Below, one piece after another: positions 27,692 to 36,632 of a stretch of 64,000 nt of DNA. Each line of letters opens with the position of its first letter. Positions within the stretch are counted from its first letter, which is position 1. A program made the position numbers and the translations under genes. This stretch comes from Smittium mucronatum (lineage: Eukaryota; Kickxellomycota; Harpellomycetes; Harpellales; Legeriomycetaceae), in NCBI GenBank assembly GCA_001953115.1, contig LSSL01000009.1, forward strand, positions 1-64,000, written 5' to 3'. Below the pieces are notes generated by a model. That model ran no database searches. It had not been told where the DNA came from and saw only the letters and a list, made by a program, of their open reading frames with translations.

Positions 27692-27868
27692 TTTTTTTTT
27701 GTATCACGGAATTTTATTGTAAGATAACGTCATTAAAAACTAGACTAAAAAATATGAAAAAAAGAAAAATTCGTATGGAAAAGACTATTATCCTAACTAC
27801 AATATTCTCCTCTGCCAGACTACCGGCTGCGTACCTACGGGTAAAGGGTTCAATATACCAACCGAAAG
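27692..27868 (-). mobile_element. LINE 3' end with poly(A) tail, minus orientation
   Basis: On the minus strand the sequence ends AATAAAATTCCGTGATAC followed by nine A (27718-27692). The identical 27-base end occurs as a tiny insertion at 38791-38817 with a target duplication, which marks it as the 3' tail of a mobile non-LTR element. The AATAAA overlaps a TAA stop: just upstream, 27868-27719 is open for about 50 codons (including GWYIEPFTRRYAAGSLAEEN), possibly the end of the element's last ORF. The 5' extent is unknown because a C run and the assembly gap follow. No target duplication was found for this copy. Confidence 0.55.
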
Positions 27869-28160
27869 CCCCCCCCCCCTGGCATTGCTTCAAGTAAACG
27901 TATATCTTAGTTTACTTTTAGTCAGGAATTAAGTTCTTTGTCAATGAACAATAGTTCATTGAATCTATCGAGTTCCTAGTCAGAGCCTAAATCTAACAGG
28001 GTTAATAAAATTAGGCTCCTACCCAAAAGTGGTTTTGATCGACATGGCTTTCCTACAAATAGCTGTTAGACGCTGAGATCCGTCTGAGTGTCGAACGCTG
28101 GACTTGTGCACTAGACTATGTCTTTGCTGTGCTAAACGATCGGTTCCTCCTGTTTCGAGA
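27869..28160 (+). repeat. First copy of a sequence duplicated across the assembly gap
   Basis: A C11 run followed by 281 bases (27880-28160) that are identical to 28485-28765. The copy stops exactly where the N run begins. This is the pattern of two contig ends that really overlap and were scaffolded apart, rather than a true tandem duplication. Confidence 0.85.
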
Positions 28161-28471
28161 NNNNNNNNNNNNNNNNNNNNNNNNNNNNNNNNNNNNNNNN
28201 NNNNNNNNNNNNNNNNNNNNNNNNNNNNNNNNNNNNNNNNNNNNNNNNNNNNNNNNNNNNNNNNNNNNNNNNNNNNNNNNNNNNNNNNNNNNNNNNNNNN
28301 NNNNNNNNNNNNNNNNNNNNNNNNNNNNNNNNNNNNNNNNNNNNNNNNNNNNNNNNNNNNNNNNNNNNNNNNNNNNNNNNNNNNNNNNNNNNNNNNNNNN
28401 NNNNNNNNNNNNNNNNNNNNNNNNNNNNNNNNNNNNNNNNNNNNNNNNNNNNNNNNNNNNNNNNNNNNNNN
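28161..28471. other. Assembly gap (311 N)
   Basis: A run of N. The frames reported across it are artefacts. The flanks repeat each other, so the gap is probably not real missing sequence. Confidence 0.98.
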
Positions 28472-28765
28472 CCCCCCCCCCCCCTGGCATTGCTTCAAGT
28501 AAACGTATATCTTAGTTTACTTTTAGTCAGGAATTAAGTTCTTTGTCAATGAACAATAGTTCATTGAATCTATCGAGTTCCTAGTCAGAGCCTAAATCTA
28601 ACAGGGTTAATAAAATTAGGCTCCTACCCAAAAGTGGTTTTGATCGACATGGCTTTCCTACAAATAGCTGTTAGACGCTGAGATCCGTCTGAGTGTCGAA
28701 CGCTGGACTTGTGCACTAGACTATGTCTTTGCTGTGCTAAACGATCGGTTCCTCCTGTTTCGAGA
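28472..28765 (+). repeat. Second copy of the gap-flanking sequence
   Basis: A C13 run and the same 281 bases as 27880-28160, continuing without a break into unique sequence at 28766. A contig starting at a C homopolymer explains both the run and the break. Confidence 0.85.
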
Positions 28766-29050
28766 TGGTCCTCCTCTGTAATCGCTGTCCTCCGAATCGC
28801 TGTGCGCTTTCTCCACTATTCCCAACCAAGAATAGTACAAATGTGTGAAATTTTGGTCTAGTGCGCTTCGAAAAGTACGCTATTAAGCCCCTAAACCACG
28901 GCAAGGTGTTTCACTCTTAGGGGTATTAACATAGAGGGTTTTAAATAAGATGTAAAAAACAAAGACATTTTTCTTATTCTTTATAAAAGATGAAGTTCGT
29001 TTTATCCCTCAATTTAATTTTAACTCATCAATCTTTTCATTGCTGAAGAC
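28766..29050. other. GC-richer unassigned sequence with a small hairpin
   Basis: This stretch is much richer in G+C than the deserts. The minus strand has an open piece across 28485-28830 of about 70 codons, including TEEDHLETGGTDRLAQQRHS, that I do not recognise. At 28888-28923 CCCCTAA and TTAGGGG can pair as a 7-bp stem around a 22-base loop. It is likely transposon-derived because it lies between LINE and DIRS-like remnants. No tRNA or 5S signature was seen. Confidence 0.35.
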
Positions 29051-29059
29051 GAAAAAGTT

Positions 29060-29790
29060 TGTATGGATAGAGCTCAATAAAACTAAAATTAATGTCTGGC
29101 CTAATAGATTGCTGATCATTAATTAGTTCTCCAATTTATTCAGATAAAATTTTTAATTTTTTTTACATGATTGGAGACTTATATGGAATTTTCACATGGA
29201 TGAATTTGCCATTTGGCTTTCATTTAGTATACTGAACCTATTCACACCAATTTGAAGTGTGTTTATTATTAACTCTCCCAAAGCCTAAGGTACAGTAATT
29301 TTCACTACTATAAATACATCACAATACCTCATTCATATTACGAGCATTTCATTGGCTATTCTAATCATTTCTATGTAGCAATGATCAGTTTATTTTAACA
29401 ATTGCCGTAAAAAAAATCAACACATCTTAACGAATTGGAGTCTAAAATACATTTCATAAATGGAGGCGTTTGGTCGTATAGCCAATGGAAGAAGGCTATA
29501 TCTATATAAGTGAGAAAATCAGCATAGACACTGGCAGAAAAGTAATGGCGCAATTATCCTAATAACCGCTAAGGGGCGAAAAACACATCTAAGCTTAATT
29601 AAGCCAATAGAAAAAAATAACCAACTTTGTCAGAAGATTATTAGAGAATTCTTGATTAGCTACTTTTTATGTGGTGGATATTGCCAAGAGATTAATGTAT
29701 AGAATCAATGGATATTCAACGGTGGTATGCCATTATATAATGGATCTAAAAAATGCAGACTTACATTAACACACGAGATATCTGAAATTT
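29060..29790 (+). pseudogene. Decayed reverse transcriptase / RNase H remnant, DIRS-like
   Basis: One plus-strand frame, with several stops, reads LIDC, then PIYSDKIFNFF, then YGIFTWMNLPFGFHLVY at about 29180-29235. This resembles the reverse-transcriptase block that in DIRS elements reads like 'FTW-x-x-LPFGL-x-x-AP'. Further on come VKKINTS near 29410, IGV-stop-NTF near 29440 (compare a YLGxxxN motif), EKISIDTGRKVMAQL near 29520 followed by PLRGEK, and NG followed by LTHEISEI near 29715-29790, which sit where the thumb and RNase H would be. The order fits a DIRS-type pol, the spacing only roughly. It stops about 90 bases before the MGM1 start codon. Family assignment is inference from memory; a Ty3-like RT is the alternative. 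Confidence 0.42.
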
Positions 29791-29882
29791 AACAATAATT
29801 AGTTCACTACAAAAACAATTCTGGCTCGACTAAAGATCTATATTTACATGGTAACATCGTACCTAGCTCATACATTTCATTG

Positions 29883-32800
29883 ATGTTATCAATGGTATAT
29901 TGTATTAAAATATCTAAATCTTTATCGAAAAGACTTCCCTTTTTGATCTCTTCAAGATTCCCTCAACGACAAGCTCTAGCATGCTCAAAATATAACCCTA
30001 TACAAATTGAATCCTCATTAGAGGGTGTTAAACCCTGTATAAACACTCACATTCAAAATTTCATTCATTTAAAAAGTGAAATTCACAATTTCCGGTCTTT
30101 ATCTTCGCACGCAGCTTCAATGCCTATTTCTAGGTTCTTTTTGGAATTTAAAAGTTCACCATTATCAAGATCTCACATAAGTAGCTTCAATTCCATACTC
30201 AATTGTTCAGTTAGAAATTATGGTCACCTCAAGACTAAAAACTCGTCTCTATACCCATTTTATTCCCCAAAAAGCATTCAATTGGTTTCCAGATCTCATA
30301 TAAGACGATTCATAGCAGAAATATCAATTCGCGAATACTCCGATAATTACAACAAGATTTTCAAGATCTTTGGCAATGCTTCTAAGAATTTGCTGTTTGG
30401 TTCTATATTGACCGCTTTTAGATTCGGAAACAAAAGTGTAAAATTCTTTTCTTACATTTTTGCCCTTTCAATTTCTGCTTTGCTATATATTGAGTATCAG
30501 CTCAAAAAGCTTTACAATCCAGGATGGTTTAACGAGAAAATTGAAAATACTAGGGAGTATTTTCAAAAAATTAAAAACAGCCCTTGGCTTAAATTTTCTT
30601 CTTTTGGAGCTTCTTTCAAAAAAAACGAAGCTTCAAAGCGAAATGACCCTAATCACAAAGGAAATGATCCAAATCATGATAATGATGGACTACTTTCTGT
30701 TTTATCTGCAACTTCTATAGTTCAAGACGAATCTGATCAGCTTGAAAGCATTATTGATTCAGAATTCTATGATGAAATTTATAATGAGAAAAACGATACC
30801 ACTAACAAGCCCAAAGTCCCAGAAGGGGGTGATTTATCGAACAATGTTCTTCTAGCTTTAACTAAAAGATTATTAGAAGTGCAGTCGTTACTTAAATCCT
30901 TGGAAAATTCCGGTACTTCTAATAAAAATGTTTCCATGCAACTTCCAAGTATTGTAGTTGTTGGTTCACAAAGTTCCGGAAAAAGTTCAGTTTTGGAAGC
31001 GATTGTGGGTCAAGAATTTTTACCAAAGGGAAATAACATGGTGACTAGGAGACCTATTGAGCTTACTTTGGTTCACGAGCCAAATTTAGAAGTTCCATAT
31101 TGTGAATTGCCTGCTCTTGGATTAAATCGAATAACCGATTTCAAATCAATTTCCCAGACCCTTCTTGATCTTAACCGTTCTGTTCCAGAGTCAGAATGCG
31201 TTTCAGATGTCCCAATAGAGTTAAGAATTCATGCTAATAACGTCCCCGATCTTCGCTTGGTTGATTTACCAGGGTACATTCAAGTCACAAACAGGTTTCA
31301 ACCTGAAATTTTAAAGCAGAAAATAAGAGATCTCTGCGAAAAGTATCTCAAAGAACCCAATATAATTCTTGCTGTTTGTGCAGCTGATGTCGATTTGGCA
31401 AATTCCGAAGCTTTGCTTGCTAGCCGTAAAAATGATCCATTAGGTCTTAGAACTATAGGAGTAATCACAAAGGTCGACACTTTAAATCCAAGCCAGGCTG
31501 TCAGGGTTTTGACTCAAAGAGAATTTCCACTACATCTGGGGTATGTAGGTGTGGTAACTAAACCAATAAAAATCCAAAATCCATCCAAAGACAATAAGAC
31601 CGGAACAATGGTCTTGTCTGAATCCCAATATTTCAATCGAAACACCGAATTTCGAAATCCACGAGTTCAAGTAGGAGTTGATCTTTTACGAAAAAAGTTG
31701 GTTAGAGTTTTAGACCAAAGTATGAGTAATAGTTTATCTAGCCTAGTTGATCAAGTTCAGATTGATCTAGAAGAGACTAAATATCAAATTAAGGTCCAAT
31801 ATAACGATGAGAGAGTAACAGCTGAATCTTACTTAGCTGATAGTATCGACGTTTTGAAACAAAGGATAAAATTGTTTAAAGAAAGCTTTGGAAAATCTCA
31901 GGTCAGAGATGAAATTCAAAAGTATATGCAAAAAAAGATAGTAGAAATCTGTGATAATTTATATTGGAATGATCCTAAAATTGAGAAAATGTGTAACCAC
32001 GTTTTAGGAAATTCCAGGTTACCATTTTTAGAGAATTTTTTGGGTAGCACAATGAGTGTGATCTCAACTGCTGCATCCAATATGAAAATAGTTTTAAGCG
32101 AAGTGTTAGACGCGAACACTGGAGGAATTAACACTCTACCATCAAGAAATGGGACTGGCTCCAAAGAGCCTAGACAAGGATTAGGAACAGATCAATCATA
32201 TATAAATGATGGTTCAGAAAACTTAAGAGGTGATTATGGAAATGCAGGACCTCTAAATTTGGGTGATAAAAGGGACTGGCTACCTGAAAACGAGATTTAT
32301 TGGAATCACAAGTTGGATAGATCAACAGGGTTATTAGTTAAGAGTGGGATCGGTCGAAATACTACGCGATTGGTTGTGGACTTGATGATGAACAATGTTT
32401 ACGATATAGTAAATACACCACCATTTTCATACCACCCGGAAGCTAGAGCTATGGTGATTAAAATAGCATCCGAAATTTTAAGGTCAAAATACGTTTCGAC
32501 CGTGGAGCAAGTGGAGAATACAATCAAACCATTTAAGTATGAAATAGAGATAGAGCCTCATGAATGGAAAATAGCACGAGACAGTTCTGTAAAAATGATA
32601 GATGATCAAATACAAAAGTGCAAAAATGAAATCAAAAAAACCAAGTCTATGGTGCCACCCAGACTATTAAATGAGTCTATCAAGATGTTAAACAAGAACT
32701 TGGAGAAAGGATCCGATTTGGAATCGGTTGTAGATGATATAATAGCTGCTAAGTCCAGGCAATATGCAATGAACGAGCTCTTAATAAAAGAAGCCCAAAG

Positions 32801-33356
32801 GGTTGATAAGGAAAAATCGGAGGGCTCTTTTGGTATAGAAACGGATGAAGCAGTAGTATCATCAGAGACGGCAATTCCATTAGAACAGGTAGTCGATAAG
32901 GGTGTCCCATTAAATCAAACAGCACTTCTTGCGGCACAAAATATGATCCATTTGAAGAAAAGGATGGAGGTGTTGCAATTTCGACGGAAAGTAATAACAA
33001 GCGGAAAATGCCAAAAGTCTGATAATAAAACTTTCTGTTCAGAAACGTTTTTAGTTTTGCTTGGGCAAAAGCTGTCACATAGTGCAGTTTTGTTTATTAA
33101 CTATGAACTATTGGCAGAGTTTTTCTTTGAGATGCCAAGAAAGATGCAAACACAGTTGTATGGAGTATATAGGGATGAAACAAATGAATTAGCAGGGACT
33201 TTTGCTCAACAAAATCCCAAAATAAAAACTCATATAGGACTTTTAGAACGCAGAGCTAAGCTGGAGGAGGTGATGGAGAGATTGAATAGTATAATTAGGG
33301 AGAAGAGTTTGCTGGAAAACTATTCGAATAGTTGGAATTATTCAAAAATGTATTGA
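29883..33356 (+). CDS. MGM1: Mitochondrial dynamin-like GTPase Mgm1/OPA1
   Basis: This large GTPase mediates mitochondrial inner-membrane fusion and cristae shape. The single exon encodes 1157 aa. I start at the ATG at 29883, because the codon before it is TTG. Residues 1-150 are basic and Ser/Arg/Phe-rich, as a matrix-targeting presequence would be. A membrane segment lies at about 188-204 (SYIFALSISALLYIEYQ). A weaker hydrophobic patch at about 269-280 (LLSVLSATSIV) may be the rhomboid cleavage site that makes the short form. GTPase motifs are all present: G1 GSQSSGKSS 361-369, G2 Thr388, G3 DLPG 461-464, G4 TKVD 529-532. The conserved block EPNIILAVCAADVDLANSEA precedes G4. The C-terminal effector domain is about 1075-1145. 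Yeast Mgm1 is about 900 aa; the excess here lies in the presequence, a Gly/Asn-rich insert (about 740-800) and a linker near 970-1010. No frameshift or missing residue was seen. Confidence 0.95.
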   Translation: MLSMVYCIKISKSLSKRLPFLISSRFPQRQALACSKYNPIQIESSLEGVKPCINTHIQNFIHLKSEIHNFRSLSSHAASMPISRFFLEFKSSPLSRSHISSFNSILNCSVRNYGHLKTKNSSLYPFYSPKSIQLVSRSHIRRFIAEISIREYSDNYNKIFKIFGNASKNLLFGSILTAFRFGNKSVKFFSYIFALSISALLYIEYQLKKLYNPGWFNEKIENTREYFQKIKNSPWLKFSSFGASFKKNEASKRNDPNHKGNDPNHDNDGLLSVLSATSIVQDESDQLESIIDSEFYDEIYNEKNDTTNKPKVPEGGDLSNNVLLALTKRLLEVQSLLKSLENSGTSNKNVSMQLPSIVVVGSQSSGKSSVLEAIVGQEFLPKGNNMVTRRPIELTLVHEPNLEVPYCELPALGLNRITDFKSISQTLLDLNRSVPESECVSDVPIELRIHANNVPDLRLVDLPGYIQVTNRFQPEILKQKIRDLCEKYLKEPNIILAVCAADVDLANSEALLASRKNDPLGLRTIGVITKVDTLNPSQAVRVLTQREFPLHLGYVGVVTKPIKIQNPSKDNKTGTMVLSESQYFNRNTEFRNPRVQVGVDLLRKKLVRVLDQSMSNSLSSLVDQVQIDLEETKYQIKVQYNDERVTAESYLADSIDVLKQRIKLFKESFGKSQVRDEIQKYMQKKIVEICDNLYWNDPKIEKMCNHVLGNSRLPFLENFLGSTMSVISTAASNMKIVLSEVLDANTGGINTLPSRNGTGSKEPRQGLGTDQSYINDGSENLRGDYGNAGPLNLGDKRDWLPENEIYWNHKLDRSTGLLVKSGIGRNTTRLVVDLMMNNVYDIVNTPPFSYHPEARAMVIKIASEILRSKYVSTVEQVENTIKPFKYEIEIEPHEWKIARDSSVKMIDDQIQKCKNEIKKTKSMVPPRLLNESIKMLNKNLEKGSDLESVVDDIIAAKSRQYAMNELLIKEAQRVDKEKSEGSFGIETDEAVVSSETAIPLEQVVDKGVPLNQTALLAAQNMIHLKKRMEVLQFRRKVITSGKCQKSDNKTFCSETFLVLLGQKLSHSAVLFINYELLAEFFFEMPRKMQTQLYGVYRDETNELAGTFAQQNPKIKTHIGLLERRAKLEEVMERLNSIIREKSLLENYSNSWNYSKMY

Positions 33357-33409
33357 GTATTACAGAACTGCTAGTAATATACCTGGTCTTATATTGAGGA
33401 AAATGCGAT

Positions 33410-33436
33410 ACTTCTTGTATAGAATTCTCAAGAAGT
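33410..33436 (+). other. Small hairpin in the MGM1 3' flank
   Basis: ACTTCTTG (33410-33417) and CAAGAAGT (33429-33436) form an 8-bp perfect stem around 11 bases, beginning 54 bases after the MGM1 stop. It may be a chance palindrome. No AATAAA lies close by. Confidence 0.3.
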
Positions 33437-34434
33437 CTAGTTCCAATATATATTTTTTATTAGAATATACATTTTTTCATCCAATATTTATATATTTTGA
33501 GGTTTTTTTTTTCAAACTCTTTACTAAACAATATGCTGTGTGGTGAGGCCGTGAATATTCACGAAGTAGTTGAATCCGGTGATATTATGATATAACTAGT
33601 AAGTCAACGATTTCTGAAATTGAATGGGCGCTCTCTTGAAGAAAGAGTATTTTACGGGCAGAGAAGAATGGGTGTTGAAAACCAATTGCATCGTACACGT
33701 CTTTTAATGTGGATATGGTGGTGGAACTATGGTTATTAAAAGGATGATTTCTACCATGCTGGCTTGGATATATTTAATTCGATGTATATAATTATATAGA
33801 TTATCAAGTCTTATTTAGATTCTATATAATTTAAAATTTGCAAGACAATATCATTTGGTATAACATATAGACATTTTATAATATTTAGAATGGTTAATAC
33901 TATCAAGGTACAGATTCTCAAACTTTAGCCTGAGACCCAAATCCAGTTATTGGCATATTAAACCAACGTTGTTCCTAATCAGGGTATTTAAGGGGGATTG
34001 GCTGTATTTAGAATTATTATGAAGTAATGATTGGATGTTAAGCATTGAGTATTTTTATAATAGATAAAAATCAAAAGAATGGTTGGAATTGGATTCGTAT
34101 CCTGATGGCTGGTATTTTTGCGATTAGCACAATTAAATGAGATGCGCTGAATATGCAAGGCGGCAGAAAGAAGCTGCAAATAAGGAGATGAATGGATTGG
34201 ATACAGGTACATTTCTATTTTCTAAATATAAGTTAGGGGTTCAAGTTCTTAATAAATGCCTGATATTACGACAGTAGTTTTCAAACATTGTCAACCACAA
34301 AGTGTACCTGCAATTATTGCGTCTTAGTATCTGTGGAATAATTAGAGACTGATAAAATTTCAATAATTTTATATATAAAGGCAAATTTTAAACGATTCTA
34401 TACTAATAAGTTTAAATTTCAATATAAGCGGAAA
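33437..34434. other. Intergenic region between MGM1 and the nucleotidase gene
   Basis: About 1 kb, with two patches (33530-33730 and 33910-34215) that are less AT-rich than usual intergenic DNA here. Frames are broken. The minus-strand frame 33988-34212 has no recognisable motif. It may hold the nucleotidase promoter and 5' UTR; no clear TATA or operator is assignable. Confidence 0.45.
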
Positions 34435-35710
34435 ATGGAGTCGATTAGTACTAGTAGTGAGGATAAAGTAATGTTTTTCGATATTGATAACTGCTTGTAC
34501 GGGAGGGATATAGGAATTGGACAGCATATGATGGAAAAGTAAGTATATTCTACCGGTTTCTTTACCCGAATTATAAACAGACGAGGATATAATCTATTTA
34601 TACTAGGATCATTGAGTACGGAAAGAAGTTAGGGATAAATCACGATAATGGTTTATTTTATTATGAGTTTACACAATTGCTGTTTTTTTCTTCTCTAAAA
34701 TTTTTCTTTTACTTATTACTGGGGTATTTTCCAGTTTATAGTTTGGCTAAAAAGTATTATAGAGATTATGGTCTGACAGTTAGAGGGTACATTCTGCATC
34801 ACGGTAACTTTTTAGTCGGAAAAGATTTTTTTTAAAATCTCGTCTTTTTTTAGTTTAATTGTATGAAATCCTTTCTTTTATTTCTATAATCCAAACATCC
34901 TTAGGAGCCGACCCAGTCGAATACGGTAATTTGGTTCTTTTTAATGATATCTTTTGGCTATTTTTTGTTGTATTCATATCAATTTTCAAGACTTTTGGAA
35001 CTCTTTAGAAATAAAAATATAATAACACTATTGTCAAAAACTTAGATCAATTCGTTTATATGAGCATGCCTATTGAAGATTTGATTAGGAAGGATGAAGC
35101 TCTGATTAAGATGATTGAGTCTTGTGTTGTCAGAAGATGGGCCTTTACAAATGCCGGAATAATCGTAATATTTTTATAGAAAATCCTATTGCTCTTTAAT
35201 TTACATCACCCTTTCCAATTACTATTAGCACGCGGAACGTGTTTTAAAAGCACTTGGAGTCTACGATTTATTCGAGGGGATAGTGTATTGTGATTATTCA
35301 GATCCCCTATTCATCTGCAAACCCTGTGAGTTTTATACTCTTATCGTATTTTTTGTATCCTCAACTTATTATTTGTTATTAATTGAAAAAATCACGTTAA
35401 CTTAAATCCTTCCCTTTTTATCAAATGCAGATGAGGAGGCGTTTGAAAAGGCAATGAGAATTGCTAAAATCGAAAATGCCAAAAACTGTTTTTTTGTAGA
35501 CGATTGCAGAAACAATGTTACTGCCGCTAATGTAAGCCCAGATAATATATCATCTGACATCTAAAACCTCTGAATTGACTATCGCATTTTTAGAGTTTTG
35601 GATGGACTGGAGTTTTGGTTTCCCAAGACGAGGCCGAGACTTTCGATGGTATAACAATAGATGAAATCTATGATCTTCCTAAAGCACTCGACCAATTATT
35701 TGCAAAATAG
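34435..35710 (+). CDS. HAD-superfamily pyrimidine 5'-nucleotidase (Sdt1/Phm8-like), 8 exons
   Basis: A cytosolic phosphatase that removes phosphate from pyrimidine or other nucleoside monophosphates (yeast Sdt1 and Phm8 are relatives). My splice model joins 34435-34538, 34607-34650, 34735-34803, 34905-34925, 35046-35164, 35229-35325, 35431-35531 and 35594-35710. All introns are GT-AG (62-120 nt), and the frame is kept throughout to TAG, giving 223 aa. HAD motif I is FFDIDNCLY with Asp16 and Asp18. The next block, KKYYRDYGLTVRGYILHHG, is typical of the family. Motif II is WAFTNA with Thr114. Then come FEGIVYCDYS and Lys150 (CKP), and the motif III acids are FFVDDCRNN with Asp175-Asp176. Length and motif order match the family. 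Exon 4 is only 21 nt. The end of exon 2 (donor GTTTAT) is the least certain junction. Same strand as MGM1, convergent with the transporter. Confidence 0.88.
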
Positions 35711-35828
35711 TCACCCACCCCCCGAGACTCCCTTTCGGCCAGTCGTTGAATTAGCTGACCTTTAAAGTTCATCCAATAATATACTTTAAAGAGACTTGTT
35801 CACCAGTAGAACACTTTCGAATTATTGC

Positions 35829-35841
35829 AATAAACAATAAA
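35829..35841 (+). terminator. Candidate polyadenylation signals of the nucleotidase gene
   Basis: Two overlapping-range AATAAA hexamers at 35829-35834 and 35836-35841, 119-131 bases after the stop. In AT-rich DNA the hexamer is common, so the position is the main support. Confidence 0.4.
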
Positions 35842-36632
35842 CTTTGCTGATTAGCTTGAAATCTTATATGTCCTTATGGATATCCCTAGCTTTTTTAGGG
35901 TTTGAAGTGCAAATATATATCTTGAATTTGAAATATTTACTAATGTATTTACACACCGAGTTAAAATTGGCTTGATTTTACTCGAAAATTAAAAAAAAGT
36001 TATAAACTTCACAAATAGATGCTAAACTTATTTTTAGGGGTTTAAAAAGGGTAGATAAATTCTCTTTGAGAACCCATTCCGAAAAATCGATTATTAATTT
36101 TATAAGTCGAAATAACTACACCTTCCAGCAACCCCTTTATTCTAAGGAGATGATATAAACTATATCTTTATATTTATCCGAAATTGGCAGGATGTATTAC
36201 TTAAGTTTGATTTCTAAATTATACCAGTTGAACTGATTTCGAAATATACTTTTCTTTTACTATTGGATAACTCGCGCAATCCAAATTAAATTTCCAGAGA
36301 GTGTCGAAATCTGGCTTGTAAAAAACTCTCTGTGCTACTATATTGCATTTGGATGGGTTGTTAATATCATCATCAATTAAATGTCGATTTTATCAAAGTC
36401 TAAAAATTACACTTGGCATCATTTTTCAATAAAAACGATTCAAAATTTATAAAAGTCAAAAGAAAGATCGTAGATGATATATTTAATGATAATAATAATA
36501 TTCTAAAGTAAAAAAAAGGACTCTCAGAAAATGTAAGGATGAGGAGAGAAGCTATATTAAAGGCTGTAAAAACTTTATATATAATAGACGTTTTTTTGCA
36601 GCATATTGAGAGAATGATTGATAGGCCTTCTC
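35842..36632. other. Convergent intergenic region
   Basis: Lies between the 3' ends of the nucleotidase (+) and transporter (-) genes. The minus-strand frame 36400-36636 (78 codons) is Ile/Phe/Leu-rich, overlaps the transporter stop and shows no family features. I see nothing else. Confidence 0.5.

Noticed and set aside
28019..28515. Four open frames of 124-159 codons across the N run
   Set aside because: They exist only because N codons are read through. The flanks contribute few real codons.
28490..28930. tRNA, 5S rRNA or snRNA in the GC-richer segment next to the gap
   Set aside because: I looked for B-box, acceptor-stem and 5S signatures and found none. A 9-base inverted pair (28713-28721 with 28856-28864) is too short to support an RNA gene.
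30460..33078. Extra frames inside MGM1 on both strands (30460-30720, 31298-31480, 31916-32164, 32749-33078)
   Set aside because: They overlap a continuous 1157-codon dynamin frame and show no features of their own.
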